A DNA stretch of 41,366 nucleotides from an uncultured Candidatus Saccharibacteria bacterium (GTDB taxonomy: Bacteria > Patescibacteriota > Saccharimonadia > Saccharimonadales > Saccharimonadaceae). The DNA is taken from the NCBI GenBank assembly GCA_947306745.1, contig CAMZHH010000006.1, positions 1 through 41,366 of the forward strand, written 5' to 3'. This document shows, piece by piece, positions 1 to 7,006 of the stretch; position 1 is the first letter of the stretch; every line of letters begins with the position of its first letter. Made by a program: the position numbers and the translations under genes. The notes beneath the pieces were generated by a model. It did not search any database, was not told the origin of the DNA, and was given only the letters and a program-made list of their open reading frames with translations.

Positions 1-115
1 AAAGACCAGTCTTGCTGATTGGCTCAATGCGGCCATATGCATCGACATAGCGCTGCAAAGTTTTTACATCGCGATAGTCGAAATACATATTTGGATCATT
101 CTTGTATCTCTTCAT
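1..115 (-). CDS. rpsR: 30S ribosomal protein S18, 5' part (cut by window edge)
   Basis: The first 38 codons are present and the rest lies outside the window. The translation begins MKRYKNDPNMYFDYRDVKTL and continues QRYVDAYGRI, which is the S18 core (YFDYKDVKTLxRY in the family). S18 binds the 30S platform next to S6. The ATG at 115 is preceded by an AAAGGA Shine-Dalgarno, 13 nt after the ssb stop. It is the third gene of an rpsF-ssb-rpsR operon, the usual bacterial order. Confidence 0.93.
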   Translation of the reverse strand, partial: MKRYKNDPNMYFDYRDVKTLQRYVDAYGRIEPISKTGL

Positions 116-128
116 TTAACTATCCTTT

Positions 129-581
129 CTAAAATGGAATTTCACTTAAGTCGATAGGCTCGTCGCTGATATCTTCTGGGGCAACATCCTGGCTAGCGCT
201 AGCGCTTGAGCTAGAACCACCACGGCTACTGCCGCCACCTTCACCGGCGTTACCGCCAACGAAGTTGAAGTCTTCAACTACGATTTCGACACGGGAGCGC
301 TTCTGACCTTCCTTGTCCTCCCAGCTACGCTGTTCAAGACGACCGGAAACTAGAATGCCACTACCCTTCTTGGCATACTGCGCGATGATTTCAGCAGCTC
401 TACCCCAAGCCGAACAGTCGATGAATGATACCGATTCCTGTTGCGAGCCTGAGCTATCTTTATAGTTGCGATTTACCGCCACGGAGAAGCTACAAACCTG
501 TGCTCCACTTGGCGTACTGCGTAATTCTGGGTCACGAGTCATGTTACCCACAATAATTGCTTTGCTAAAACCCCGCGCCAT
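129..581 (-). CDS. ssb: Single-stranded DNA-binding protein
   Basis: 150 residues. An N-terminal OB fold (about 1-110) has the family pattern: MARGFSKAIIVGNMTRDPEL, then VSFIDCSAWGRAAEI and GSGILVSGRLEQRSWED. A Gly/Ser-rich linker (about 111-132) follows, and an acidic tail ends in DLSEIPF, the partner-docking tip of bacterial SSB. It binds ssDNA in replication and repair. The start ATG lies 3 nt after the rpsF stop, and its ribosome-binding site (GAGGAGGAA) is made from the last Glu codons of rpsF, so translation is probably coupled. Confidence 0.96.
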   Translation of the reverse strand: MARGFSKAIIVGNMTRDPELRSTPSGAQVCSFSVAVNRNYKDSSGSQQESVSFIDCSAWGRAAEIIAQYAKKGSGILVSGRLEQRSWEDKEGQKRSRVEIVVEDFNFVGGNAGEGGGSSRGGSSSSASASQDVAPEDISDEPIDLSEIPF

Positions 582-584
582 ATA

Positions 585-935
585 CTATTCCTCCTCTTTT
601 GTTTCTTCTTGCGCTTTGCGTTCTTGGCGTTTTGCGGCCAACTTTTCACGACGTGGATCCTTGGCTACGAGCAAGTAGCGGATAACTTCATCGGTAATAT
701 TGAGTACCGAAGAAATCTTGGCTGGTGCTGCAGCTGGGAGTTCCAATTCGTAGTAATAATAGACTGCAAAGTCTTGACCCTCGATTTGATAAGCAAGCTT
801 CTTCTTGCCTTCGTTGGCTTCCTTGGTAATCTTACCACCATTGCCTTCGATAAGGGCTTTGACCTTGTCGGTCGCCGGCTCAAGATTCATCTCTAAATCA
901 GGATGAACGAGCACGGTTAGTTCGTATTCTCGCAT
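585..935 (-). CDS. rpsF: 30S ribosomal protein S6
   Basis: 116 residues starting MREYELTVLVHPDLE, the typical S6 N-terminus, with the VYYYYELELPAAAPAKIS strand and an acidic/basic Glu-rich tail. The open frame runs upstream to 1085, but ATG 935 is chosen because AGGAGT sits just before it and family homology starts there. The longer frame would also run through the promoter. S6 pairs with S18 on the 30S platform. First gene of rpsF-ssb-rpsR, with its own promoter (1009-1037) and a leader that can form a hairpin. Confidence 0.95.
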   Translation of the reverse strand: MREYELTVLVHPDLEMNLEPATDKVKALIEGNGGKITKEANEGKKKLAYQIEGQDFAVYYYYELELPAAAPAKISSVLNITDEVIRYLLVAKDPRREKLAAKRQERKAQEETKEEE

Positions 936-953
936 GAACACTCCTTTGGTTAA

Positions 954-991
954 AGCAAGAGCACAATGTTTTTTGCTAACTGTCTCTTGCT
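954..991 (-). promoter_or_regulatory. Hairpin in the rpsF leader
   Basis: A perfect 8-bp inverted repeat, AGCAAGAG (954-961) and CTCTTGCT (984-991), lies in the ~65-nt leader between the promoter and the rpsF Shine-Dalgarno. S6:S18-binding leaders that autoregulate rpsF are known in many bacteria. Here only the position and pairing are seen; the known consensus was not matched. Confidence 0.4.
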
Positions 992-1008
992 GAGCTAATA
1001 TTGCGGTT

Positions 1009-1037
1009 ATTATACCATACCACCCCTTAAATCGCAA
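1009..1037 (-). promoter_or_regulatory. Promoter of rpsF-ssb-rpsR
   Basis: -35 TTGCGA (1032-1037), 17-nt spacer, -10 TATAAT (1009-1014). The spacer ends in TATGG, giving an extended -10. Confidence 0.75.
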
Positions 1038-1049
1038 GGATAACCAATG

Positions 1050-1076
1050 AAAAAGCCCGGGTCTGAGACCCGGGCT
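1050..1076 (-). terminator. Intrinsic terminator after the 1099-1845 gene
   Basis: Perfect 10-bp stem AGCCCGGGTC/GACCCGGGCT with a 3-nt loop, followed on the minus strand by TTTTTC. It separates the orphan gene from the rpsF promoter. Confidence 0.9.
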
Positions 1077-1098
1077 CGTGTGCAAAAATCAATGTGAA

Positions 1099-1845
1099 TC
1101 AGCTAAACGGAAAAATCGGTCCGTCACCCCAAATATCACCGTTGCCTTCATGGACCTCGCCATCGCTTGCCTCATCGCGATACTCCGGATAATCCATCAG
1201 TAGATCATCCAGACGCTCATTAATAGCTTCCAAGGCCTCGTAGCCTTCGCGCTGCAACCAAACCTCGTCAAAGTCCAGTTCACGGCCATCCAGCTTACTC
1301 AACGCCGTTTCACAGGCCTCCTGGCCCATTTTCAGCATCTCATACAGGGCCGGATGAAGCTCGCCCAGGTCCTCTTCGCACCATTCGTCGTAAAGCTCAG
1401 CAAACTTGGTTGCCAGCACAAACTCCGCATTTGGTGCAGCCTCACCGAGGCTTTCGAGCAACTTGGTTCTCACCTGCATAAGAGCCTCTTCCAGTGATTC
1501 TGCCGGAATAACCATAACGAGATCACCCCGTTTGGCCAATTCTTTCGGCATCTCCTCACACTCTTTCGCCAGGCGCTGCACAGCACGCTGCTGCTCGATA
1601 GCCATCGCGGCCGCCTTCGACGGAATCAGATAATCCTCTTCATCCAGCCTATGCTCCAGCACGTTAACCATCTCGCCATTAATCGGAATCATGTCCGACA
1701 TTTCGTATAACTGGCCAATCATCGGGCCAATCAGGTTTTCCAAAACCATCAACTGACCGAGCGTTCCCACCTCATCGAGATTGCAGGCGCCAGCCAGAAG
1801 CGCACGCGTAAAATTCACACCGTTGTAAAAGGTCTTGTTCTCCAT
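1099..1845 (-). CDS. Orphan acidic protein of unknown function
   Basis: 248 residues from ATG 1845; the frame also opens with GTG at 1860. ATG 1845 is preferred because GTGGGG lies about 9 nt upstream, as in the 14708-15169 gene. No domain is recognised. The protein is mostly helical-looking, acidic (many EE/DE pairs), Leu/Met-rich, has no signal peptide or membrane segment, and ends GDIWGDGPIFPFS. It is a single-gene unit between its own promoter (1921-1949) and a strong terminator (1050-1076). Codon use is visibly richer in CTG/GCC/GAG than in the neighbouring AT-leaning genes. Probably cytoplasmic; function unknown. Confidence 0.8.
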   Translation of the reverse strand: MENKTFYNGVNFTRALLAGACNLDEVGTLGQLMVLENLIGPMIGQLYEMSDMIPINGEMVNVLEHRLDEEDYLIPSKAAAMAIEQQRAVQRLAKECEEMPKELAKRGDLVMVIPAESLEEALMQVRTKLLESLGEAAPNAEFVLATKFAELYDEWCEEDLGELHPALYEMLKMGQEACETALSKLDGRELDFDEVWLQREGYEALEAINERLDDLLMDYPEYRDEASDGEVHEGNGDIWGDGPIFPFS

Positions 1846-1883
1846 ACATTCATACCCCACTTTCGTAAAATTTTTGGAAAAAC

Positions 1884-1911
1884 ACTATAAGATGCAGACC
1901 GTAAGAGGTCT
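1884..1911 (-). other. Small hairpin in the leader of the 1099-1845 gene
   Basis: AGACC-TCTTAC-GGTCT can pair in the ~70-nt leader downstream of the promoter. Could be a stability or attenuation element; only the pairing is seen. Confidence 0.3.
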
Positions 1912-1920
1912 AACCATATA

Positions 1921-1949
1921 ATTATACCATACTTGGCCACAAAAGTCAA
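1921..1949 (-). promoter_or_regulatory. Promoter of the 1099-1845 gene
   Basis: -35 TTGACT (1944-1949), 17-nt spacer, -10 TATAAT (1921-1926) preceded by TATGG. Near-consensus sigma-70 type. Confidence 0.8.
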
Positions 1950-1960
1950 TTTAATCAGCC

Positions 1961-1994
1961 AAAAAGAAGCCCCCGGGCTTTTCGTCCCAGGGGG
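1961..1994 (-). terminator. Intrinsic terminator after the 2008-2544 gene
   Basis: Stem CCCCC-T-GGG/CCC-GGGGG, then CTTCTTTTT on the minus strand. Same CCCCCTGG/CCGGGGG design as the terminator at 14658-14687. Confidence 0.85.
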
Positions 1995-2007
1995 TAAAAC
2001 ATTTTTG

Positions 2008-2544
2008 TTAGGTTTCCAGATCGCTTACATACTTCAGCGCTACGTTTGTTGCATAGCGATGAACATGGTCATACAACTGCAGTACGTTGGCATATTCTCT
2101 CGTGCTGTCCGTTTCGCAGCGCAGGATCATACTGGATGGCGCCCATGCCAAAATCGTATCCAGTACACGGCGTTCCAGCCACAGAGTGTCCTGCACGAAA
2201 TTCAACTGCGCAGTGCGGATCTCATCGATATCTTCCCCATTCTGGTCGATATAAGCAACTAAATCCGTCAGCATTGTCAGCTGCTTCGTGAAGGTTTCGT
2301 TTATGGCGAACACCCAGTTCGTAGCCGTCGTAAGATTAACGCTTTTGCCCGCTTCCTCACGAGCTTCTCGAATCGCTTGCTCATACTGAGCCCGCAAATC
2401 GCAATCTGTAGGCAAGGCGAAATAAATCGCCTCCAAATAGCGCCGATAGCACTCTCGGTCGAGACCATTTGCGAGTGCCTTCGCAACACATGCCTGATTG
2501 CAACCTTCAAGATAAACCTGGACCTTTTCATTGGAATTAACCAA
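2008..2544 (-). CDS. Orphan protein of unknown function
   Basis: About 178 residues. The frame opens with GTG at 2553, but that codon touches the AGGAGG. A TTG at 2544 has AGGAGGTGG at an ideal distance, so it is preferred; the protein then begins MVNSNEKVQVYLEGCNQA. No family recognised. It is helical, with no signal peptide, and has Trp/Tyr-rich stretches such as TLWLERRVLDTILAWAPSS. It stands alone between its own promoter and a strong terminator, like the 1099-1845 gene, and shares that gene's GC-leaning codon style. Function unknown. Confidence 0.75.
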   Translation of the reverse strand: MVNSNEKVQVYLEGCNQACVAKALANGLDRECYRRYLEAIYFALPTDCDLRAQYEQAIREAREEAGKSVNLTTATNWVFAINETFTKQLTMLTDLVAYIDQNGEDIDEIRTAQLNFVQDTLWLERRVLDTILAWAPSSMILRCETDSTREYANVLQLYDHVHRYATNVALKYVSDLET

Positions 2545-2590
2545 AAAGACCACCTCCTCCTAATCTATACGCGATCAATAACCTGAAAGA

Positions 2591-2617
2591 GAACACTGTC
2601 GCTACTGCTACAGTGTC
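2591..2617 (-). terminator. Hairpin after uvrD (weak terminator or leader element)
   Basis: ACACTGT/ACAGTGT stem with a 10-nt loop, followed on the minus strand by TCTCTTTC. The T tract is poor. It may end uvrD transcripts or sit in the leader of the next gene, whose promoter is just upstream. Confidence 0.4.
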
Positions 2618-2621
2618 CATT

Positions 2622-2650
2622 ATTATAATATATTATTCATAAATAGGCAA
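2622..2650 (-). promoter_or_regulatory. Promoter of the 2008-2544 gene
   Basis: -35 TTGCCT (2645-2650, inside the 3' end of uvrD), 17-nt spacer, -10 TATAAT (2622-2627). Confidence 0.55.
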
Positions 2651-4648
2651 GTCTGGCGGAAATGGATCATATTCGTCCTGCTCCGGTGCAAAGCTATGTT
2701 TTCCCGGCTTTCGCGTCCAAAGGCCATCCGAACCACCACCAAAATCATCTTCACCGTAATCGTCCTCGTCCGTGAAACCATCGCCATCATTATCGTGATT
2801 ACCGTACGGATTATATCCTAAATCCTGCAAAAAGCGTGACGGAAAATTATAACTACGACCACCATAAGCGAAGCGCGATTGCGCATAGCTCATAAACAAC
2901 TCTTTCATCGCTCGCGTCATGCCTACATAAGCTAAGCGACGCTCCTCCTCAACATCTTCTACCGATTCATCCATCGAACGTGTATGTGGCAGTAGCCCTT
3001 CTTCCATACCCACCAAGAACACTACCGGAAATTCCAAACCTTTCGCCGCATGCAAAGTCATTAATGTAACAGAGTTCTCGCCTGCACTTTCATCCGCCGA
3101 AGACATCAGAGCCGCATCGGCCAAAAATTCATCCAAAGTCGAATAGGCGCCCACCTCACCCACTAGAGCTGTCACGTTTTCGTTACGCTCGTCGGCCTTC
3201 AACTTATCGCCATCATTTAAGTAGCCCCGGTAATCAATCCGACGTAACAACTCTTCAATGATATCCGCTGGGCCGACTCCATTGGCCACCTTTTTGCGTA
3301 AATCAGCCAAAATCGCCAAAAACTGCTCATAGGCACGCAAAATCTTTGGCGTCAAAAGTTGCGTCTCGCCCGCCATAATTTTCTGCATCGAGACAGCGCC
3401 AATGCCACGTGTCGGTACGTTAATCACGCGTTCTAATGCGACCACATCGAGTGGGTTCACAATCAAATGTAAATACGCCACGATATCTTTAATCTCTTTG
3501 CGGTCATAGAAACGTACCCCGCCAACCAACTTATACGGCAAACGCGCTTCCATAAAGGCTTTTTCAAAAGCCTGCGATTGCGCATTTGTGCGGTATAAAA
3601 CTGCATATTCCGACAATGGTCGCCCTTCAGATTTTATCTTCAAAGCCACCCAACGCGCTTCTTCTTGCTCGTCACGTACACCATGAATTTCTACCGGCGC
3701 TCCTGCGCCTTCCTCGGTAAACAAGACTTTGTCACTGCGCTGCGTATTCTTCGTAATTACCTTCTGAGCCGCATCCAAAATATTCTGCGTCGAACGATAA
3801 TTTTGTTCCAGCTTAATCACTTTCGCGCCTGGAAAATCGCGCTCGAAGTTCAAAATGTTCGTAAAATCCGCCCCGCGCCACGAGTAAATCGACTGCCAGT
3901 CATCACCTACGCAACAGATATTGCGCTTTTCGTTCACTAATAACTTCACAATCTCATACTGAATGTGGTTCGTATCCTGATACTCATCGATCAAAATATG
4001 CTGAAATTTCTGCTGCCATTTTTGGCGGATATCCGTCCGTTGACGCAATAACTTCGCAACATAAACTAGTAAATCGTCAAAATCTACCGCATCTGCCTTC
4101 ATGCGCATATCTTCATAACGCTCATATACTTCCGCAATTTGCTTCTGGTTCGGATAAAAGGCTTTCTCCAGCATCTCGTCCGGGCTCTCGCCCTCATTCT
4201 TCGCTTTCGAAATCGCCGCTTCGCATGCTTTCGGTTTTACGGTTTTATCGTTCACATGCAAATCCTTCATCGCGCGCTTAATTAAAGCCAAGCGATCATC
4301 CGTATCGTAAATCACAAAGTTCTTCGACAAACCTACACTCTCTGCCTCGATACGCAAAATCTTCACACAAATCGAGTGAAAAGTACCCATCCAAGGCATG
4401 AAACTGAAATTATTTTGCATATCCAAGAGGCCCGCCAAACGCTCACGCATTTCCCGAGCGGCCTTATTTGTAAAGGTCAGCGCCAAAATCTCATATGGCC
4501 CCACTCCATTCGCAATCAAATTCGCAATCCGATGCGTCAAAGTTTTTGTCTTACCAGAACCGGCACCCGCCAAAATCAGCACTGGGCCTTCCAGCGTCTC
4601 TACGGCCTCTTTTTGCGCCGCATTTAATCCCTCCAAAATATCAGACAT
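2633..4648 (-). CDS. pcrA: UvrD/PcrA-family ATP-dependent DNA helicase
   Basis: 671 residues, superfamily 1A 3'-5' helicase acting in repair and removal of replication blocks. Motifs in order: Q motif LNAAQKEAV (8-16); Walker A GAGSGKT (28-34); motif II DEYQDT (221-226); motif III VGDDWQSIYSWRGAD; motif IV EQNYRST; motif V TLHAAKGLEF; motif VI EERRLAYVGMTRA. The last ~60 residues are an acidic tail holding DNDGDGFTDEDD (about 617-628), a DxDxDGxxDxxD calcium-loop pattern unusual in this family. The usual PcrA C-terminal Tudor-like end is not obvious. The -10 box ends 6 nt before the ATG, so the mRNA is probably leaderless. pcrA or uvrD would both fit as a name. Confidence 0.93.
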   Translation of the reverse strand: MSDILEGLNAAQKEAVETLEGPVLILAGAGSGKTKTLTHRIANLIANGVGPYEILALTFTNKAAREMRERLAGLLDMQNNFSFMPWMGTFHSICVKILRIEAESVGLSKNFVIYDTDDRLALIKRAMKDLHVNDKTVKPKACEAAISKAKNEGESPDEMLEKAFYPNQKQIAEVYERYEDMRMKADAVDFDDLLVYVAKLLRQRTDIRQKWQQKFQHILIDEYQDTNHIQYEIVKLLVNEKRNICCVGDDWQSIYSWRGADFTNILNFERDFPGAKVIKLEQNYRSTQNILDAAQKVITKNTQRSDKVLFTEEGAGAPVEIHGVRDEQEEARWVALKIKSEGRPLSEYAVLYRTNAQSQAFEKAFMEARLPYKLVGGVRFYDRKEIKDIVAYLHLIVNPLDVVALERVINVPTRGIGAVSMQKIMAGETQLLTPKILRAYEQFLAILADLRKKVANGVGPADIIEELLRRIDYRGYLNDGDKLKADERNENVTALVGEVGAYSTLDEFLADAALMSSADESAGENSVTLMTLHAAKGLEFPVVFLVGMEEGLLPHTRSMDESVEDVEEERRLAYVGMTRAMKELFMSYAQSRFAYGGRSYNFPSRFLQDLGYNPYGNHDNDGDGFTDEDDYGEDDFGGGSDGLWTRKPGKHSFAPEQDEYDPFPPDLPIYE

Positions 4649-4654
4649 GTCTCT

Positions 4655-4660
4655 ATTTTA
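4655..4660 (-). promoter_or_regulatory. -10 box, leaderless promoter of the helicase gene
   Basis: TAAAAT with upstream GGG, 6 nt before ATG 4648. Transcription should start at about the A of the ATG. No clear -35. Confidence 0.55.
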
Positions 4661-4662
4661 CC

Positions 4663-5301
4663 CTATTTCGCCTGCAATGCGTTTAGCTGATTCAGTAATA
4701 AATGATTCTGCCTACCATTTTGCGAAATCAACGTAATTACCGGTACACCGTCACCATTCACCGACGGCGCCGCACTTACAATATCGTCATATCCCTCAAG
4801 CTCGGTTAATTTCGCATTGTTATTATAGATATTCACCCACGTCACCGCGCCATCACCGTGAATCAAAATTAGATTCTCACCACTATAGCGCAAGCCGAAG
4901 CTCAGTTGCGTCGCATTCACAATCCCGCTCGTCGCGATTTTGTAGCCCCTAAAGATCATCTCGTTGGCAATGCCGGTAATTTTCCCCGCCTCAATCTTTT
5001 GATCGGCCATTTCGCCTAGTCCGTTTACTGCCTTCTTCGGCCAGTAATAAACGTCGCCATTTCCAAGCACAAATACGCGCCCGCTCACCATATTTGCAAG
5101 TTCAAATCCTTGCGCCTCCTCTTCCTCTGGCGTCGCACATCCCACATCATAATCACTCACGATCTGCTCAACAGTCTGTCCTTGGCCCAACTTATCAACC
5201 ACCACAACTGTCACCAAAACAATCGCCACTACGTAGAATAAAATTCTAACGCCGTACAAAAACCAAAGACCTTTATCTTTACACTCTCTTTCTTTCTTCA
5301 T
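4663..5301 (-). CDS. Membrane-anchored protein of unknown function
   Basis: 212 residues from ATG 5301 (MKKERECKDKGLWFLYG). The frame opens at 5325, but that ATG lies upstream of the -10 box at 5309-5314 and cannot be in the mRNA. A basic N-terminus, one membrane segment (about residues 15-35, ILFYVVAIVLVTVVVVDKL) and a ~175-residue outer domain rich in beta-type sequence (GRVFVLGNGDVYYWPKK, LILIHGDGAVTWVNIYN), perhaps propeller or WD-like. No family recognised. It ends 14 nt before the helicase start, but each has its own promoter. Confidence 0.75.
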   Translation of the reverse strand: MKKERECKDKGLWFLYGVRILFYVVAIVLVTVVVVDKLGQGQTVEQIVSDYDVGCATPEEEEAQGFELANMVSGRVFVLGNGDVYYWPKKAVNGLGEMADQKIEAGKITGIANEMIFRGYKIATSGIVNATQLSFGLRYSGENLILIHGDGAVTWVNIYNNNAKLTELEGYDDIVSAAPSVNGDGVPVITLISQNGRQNHLLLNQLNALQAK

Positions 5302-5308
5302 ATACCCT

Positions 5309-5314
5309 ATTTTA
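5309..5314 (-). promoter_or_regulatory. -10 box, leaderless promoter
   Basis: ATGG-TAAAAT (extended -10), 7 nt before ATG 5301 and just after the upstream gene's terminator. Confidence 0.6.
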
Positions 5315-5323
5315 CCATGCATC

Positions 5324-5348
5324 AAAAAGCGCCCCTTACGGAGCGCTT
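5324..5348 (-). terminator. Intrinsic terminator after the 5354-6295 gene
   Basis: AAGCGCTCC-GTAA-GGGGCGCTT stem followed by TTTTT-like run on the minus strand. Confidence 0.85.
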
Positions 5349-5353
5349 AATAA

Positions 5354-6295
5354 TTATTTCAATGTCGTCATTTTATCAGCCGTATAATCATAACAATCCA
5401 CCCCAGCGAATGCTGCTTTGAGCTCGTCGGTATTATAATCATTACAGCTAAGCGCTTGCTGAGTACTCATAAAGTGCTTCCATTCCCCACCATCCGTATT
5501 CCGATAAAATAATGCCGCTGCACCCGCAACCGATGCCGTTACGTGTTCATATTTACCATCAGCAGTCTTCGTAATATCATCTAGCGTTGCGCTGACATAA
5601 TACATTTCATCATCCTTAGAATCATCGCTCTTCTTCATAGCATCTATCAGGCTCTTCGCAAAAGTCTTATCTTCTTCTGTTAACCAATTGCTATTCGCAC
5701 AGTTAATACGAACTGGCGAAGACTGAGAAGAGTAATTGCAAATGTAGCCATTATCGTCAGCATAATAGATTCCACCCTCGCCGATAACTGCCGGATCATT
5801 AAATGAAATCTTTTTTAATCCATGGCTATTCATTACTTTATCGACAATCCCACTTGATGCCAGGGCCGTACTATAGTTCGTATTATTTTCCACATCGAAT
5901 ATTAAACCATACGCTCCATTCAAATTCGTTGCATAATTCTTCTCAAATTCATATGTCACGTCTGAATCATAAGTTTTCTCCAATCGAAAATGACCAAAAC
6001 TCGTACCAAACGTAATTAACTCATTTATCACATCTTGAAGAATCTTCTTAGCGCCTTTATTAGTTTCAGCAAAGTTATCAGTCTCCTGCGCTTCTTCTGT
6101 AGTTTTCGTTATACATTTTGTGTCTGTCGGCTCAATAAATTTGTCATAAATTATATAACTTCCTAGACCAACCGCCACTAGAGCAAAGAGTCCGCACAAA
6201 ATTCCCATAACTGGACTGGCCTTTCTCTGCGGTAGTGGCACTTGCACTGCCGGCTTCACCTCTGGCCGCTCCTCAAACTCACCCTTTTCTTCCAT
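5354..6295 (-). CDS. Membrane-anchored protein with Cys-containing outer domain, unknown function
   Basis: 313 residues. ATG 6295 is chosen: AAGGAG lies 7 nt upstream. The earlier in-frame ATG (6319) directly touches the -10 box and would not be transcribed. Layout: Pro/Glu-rich cytoplasmic tail (about 1-28, with VPLPQRK), one membrane segment (about 30-50, MGILCGLFALVAVGLGSYII), then an outer domain of ~260 residues with several Cys. No family recognised. The same tail-membrane-domain plan appears in the genes at 4663 and 37884, a common type in these bacteria. Single-gene unit with its own terminator. Confidence 0.78.
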   Translation of the reverse strand: MEEKGEFEERPEVKPAVQVPLPQRKASPVMGILCGLFALVAVGLGSYIIYDKFIEPTDTKCITKTTEEAQETDNFAETNKGAKKILQDVINELITFGTSFGHFRLEKTYDSDVTYEFEKNYATNLNGAYGLIFDVENNTNYSTALASSGIVDKVMNSHGLKKISFNDPAVIGEGGIYYADDNGYICNYSSQSSPVRINCANSNWLTEEDKTFAKSLIDAMKKSDDSKDDEMYYVSATLDDITKTADGKYEHVTASVAGAAALFYRNTDGGEWKHFMSTQQALSCNDYNTDELKAAFAGVDCYDYTADKMTTLK

Positions 6296-6319
6296 TTCAA
6301 TCTCCTTATACTTAAACAT

Positions 6320-6325
6320 ATTTTA
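6320..6325 (-). promoter_or_regulatory. -10 box of the 5354-6295 gene
   Basis: TGC-TAAAAT extended -10. Predicted start near 6313, giving an ~18-nt leader that contains AAGGAG. Confidence 0.55.
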
Positions 6326-6329
6326 GCAT

Positions 6330-6356
6330 AAAAAACGCCGGCGGTTACCCCGCCGG
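6330..6356 (-). terminator. Intrinsic terminator after the 6364-6882 gene
   Basis: CCGGCGG-GGTAA-CCGCCGG stem, then CGTTTTTT on the minus strand. Confidence 0.88.
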
Positions 6357-6363
6357 TGGGTCT

Positions 6364-6882
6364 TCATTCTGCACTCACTCTGATTGCCTCAAACAATCCT
6401 TCAATCGCATGGCGCGAAAGCCTAAAGCTCGGCAGTTGCCGCTTCGCTATCGCCTCGTCGCCATTTGCGCTACCCACTACGATAAACTCTCGTTTACCCC
6501 GATCGTCGTGACCATCATAGGTATCAAACCACCCCGTAAACTGCCAGTTTTTGTCCAGATAATCCTGCACAGCATCGAGATAGTAGACATCATTCGCCTG
6601 ATGCATCATCAACTTCACGTTATCGCGCGGCCCCAAACATGCCTTGTAGCTATGCACGCCAATTTCCGCCTGATGCGGACGGGGCGAGATTCGGTAGACT
6701 TTGAGCAATCCGGCCAAGTCGAAATATTCGCCATGGCAAAACTGCGCCACCACCGTATCTTTTGTTAGTGTCTTCCGCAGATGTATTGCCGTGATGACAT
6801 TACTCATCCACAAGCAAAACCCCGCCATCAACACCAACGCCATCGAAATAAGGAATAACAGCATGCGCGTGTCCATATTCAT
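6364..6882 (-). CDS. Orphan single-pass membrane protein, unknown function
   Basis: 172 residues from ATG 6882, with GAGAGGA about 8 nt upstream. One N-terminal membrane segment (about 5-33, MLLFLISMALVLMAGFCLWM) is followed by a ~135-residue domain with no recognised family. The domain includes FCHGEYFDLAGLLKVYRI and GWFDTYDGHDDRGKREFIVV. Monocistronic: its promoter directly follows the thrS terminator and it has its own GC-rich terminator. It shares the GC-leaning codon style of the other orphan genes. Confidence 0.78.
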   Translation of the reverse strand: MNMDTRMLLFLISMALVLMAGFCLWMSNVITAIHLRKTLTKDTVVAQFCHGEYFDLAGLLKVYRISPRPHQAEIGVHSYKACLGPRDNVKLMMHQANDVYYLDAVQDYLDKNWQFTGWFDTYDGHDDRGKREFIVVGSANGDEAIAKRQLPSFRLSRHAIEGLFEAIRVSAE

Positions 6883-6960
6883 ATGAACAATCCTCTCTTT
6901 CTCCGTTCATTCGAGCACAGAACCGGTAAAAAAACATCACAATTTCTTGCGATAAATGCA

Positions 6961-6988
6961 ATTATACATCAAAAAATCCCCCTTACAA
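6961..6988 (-). promoter_or_regulatory. Promoter of the 6364-6882 gene, nested with the thrS terminator
   Basis: -10 TATAAT (6961-6966) preceded by TG. A possible -35 TTGTAA (6983-6988) at 16 nt lies in the loop of the thrS terminator hairpin. Confidence 0.5.
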
Positions 6989-6998
6989 GGGGGGATTT
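6969..6998 (-). terminator. Intrinsic terminator of thrS
   Basis: AATCCCCC-CTTGTAA-GGGGGATT stem, then TTTTTG on the minus strand. Confidence 0.9.
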
Positions 6999-7006
6999 TT
7001 ATTTTT

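Noticed and set aside
936-1085. N-terminal extension of S6 to 1085
   Set aside because: It runs through the promoter, the leader hairpin and the upstream terminator; S6 homology starts at 935.
4398-4736. 112-aa plus-strand ORF
   Set aside because: Antisense to the helicase N-terminus, including its Walker A region.
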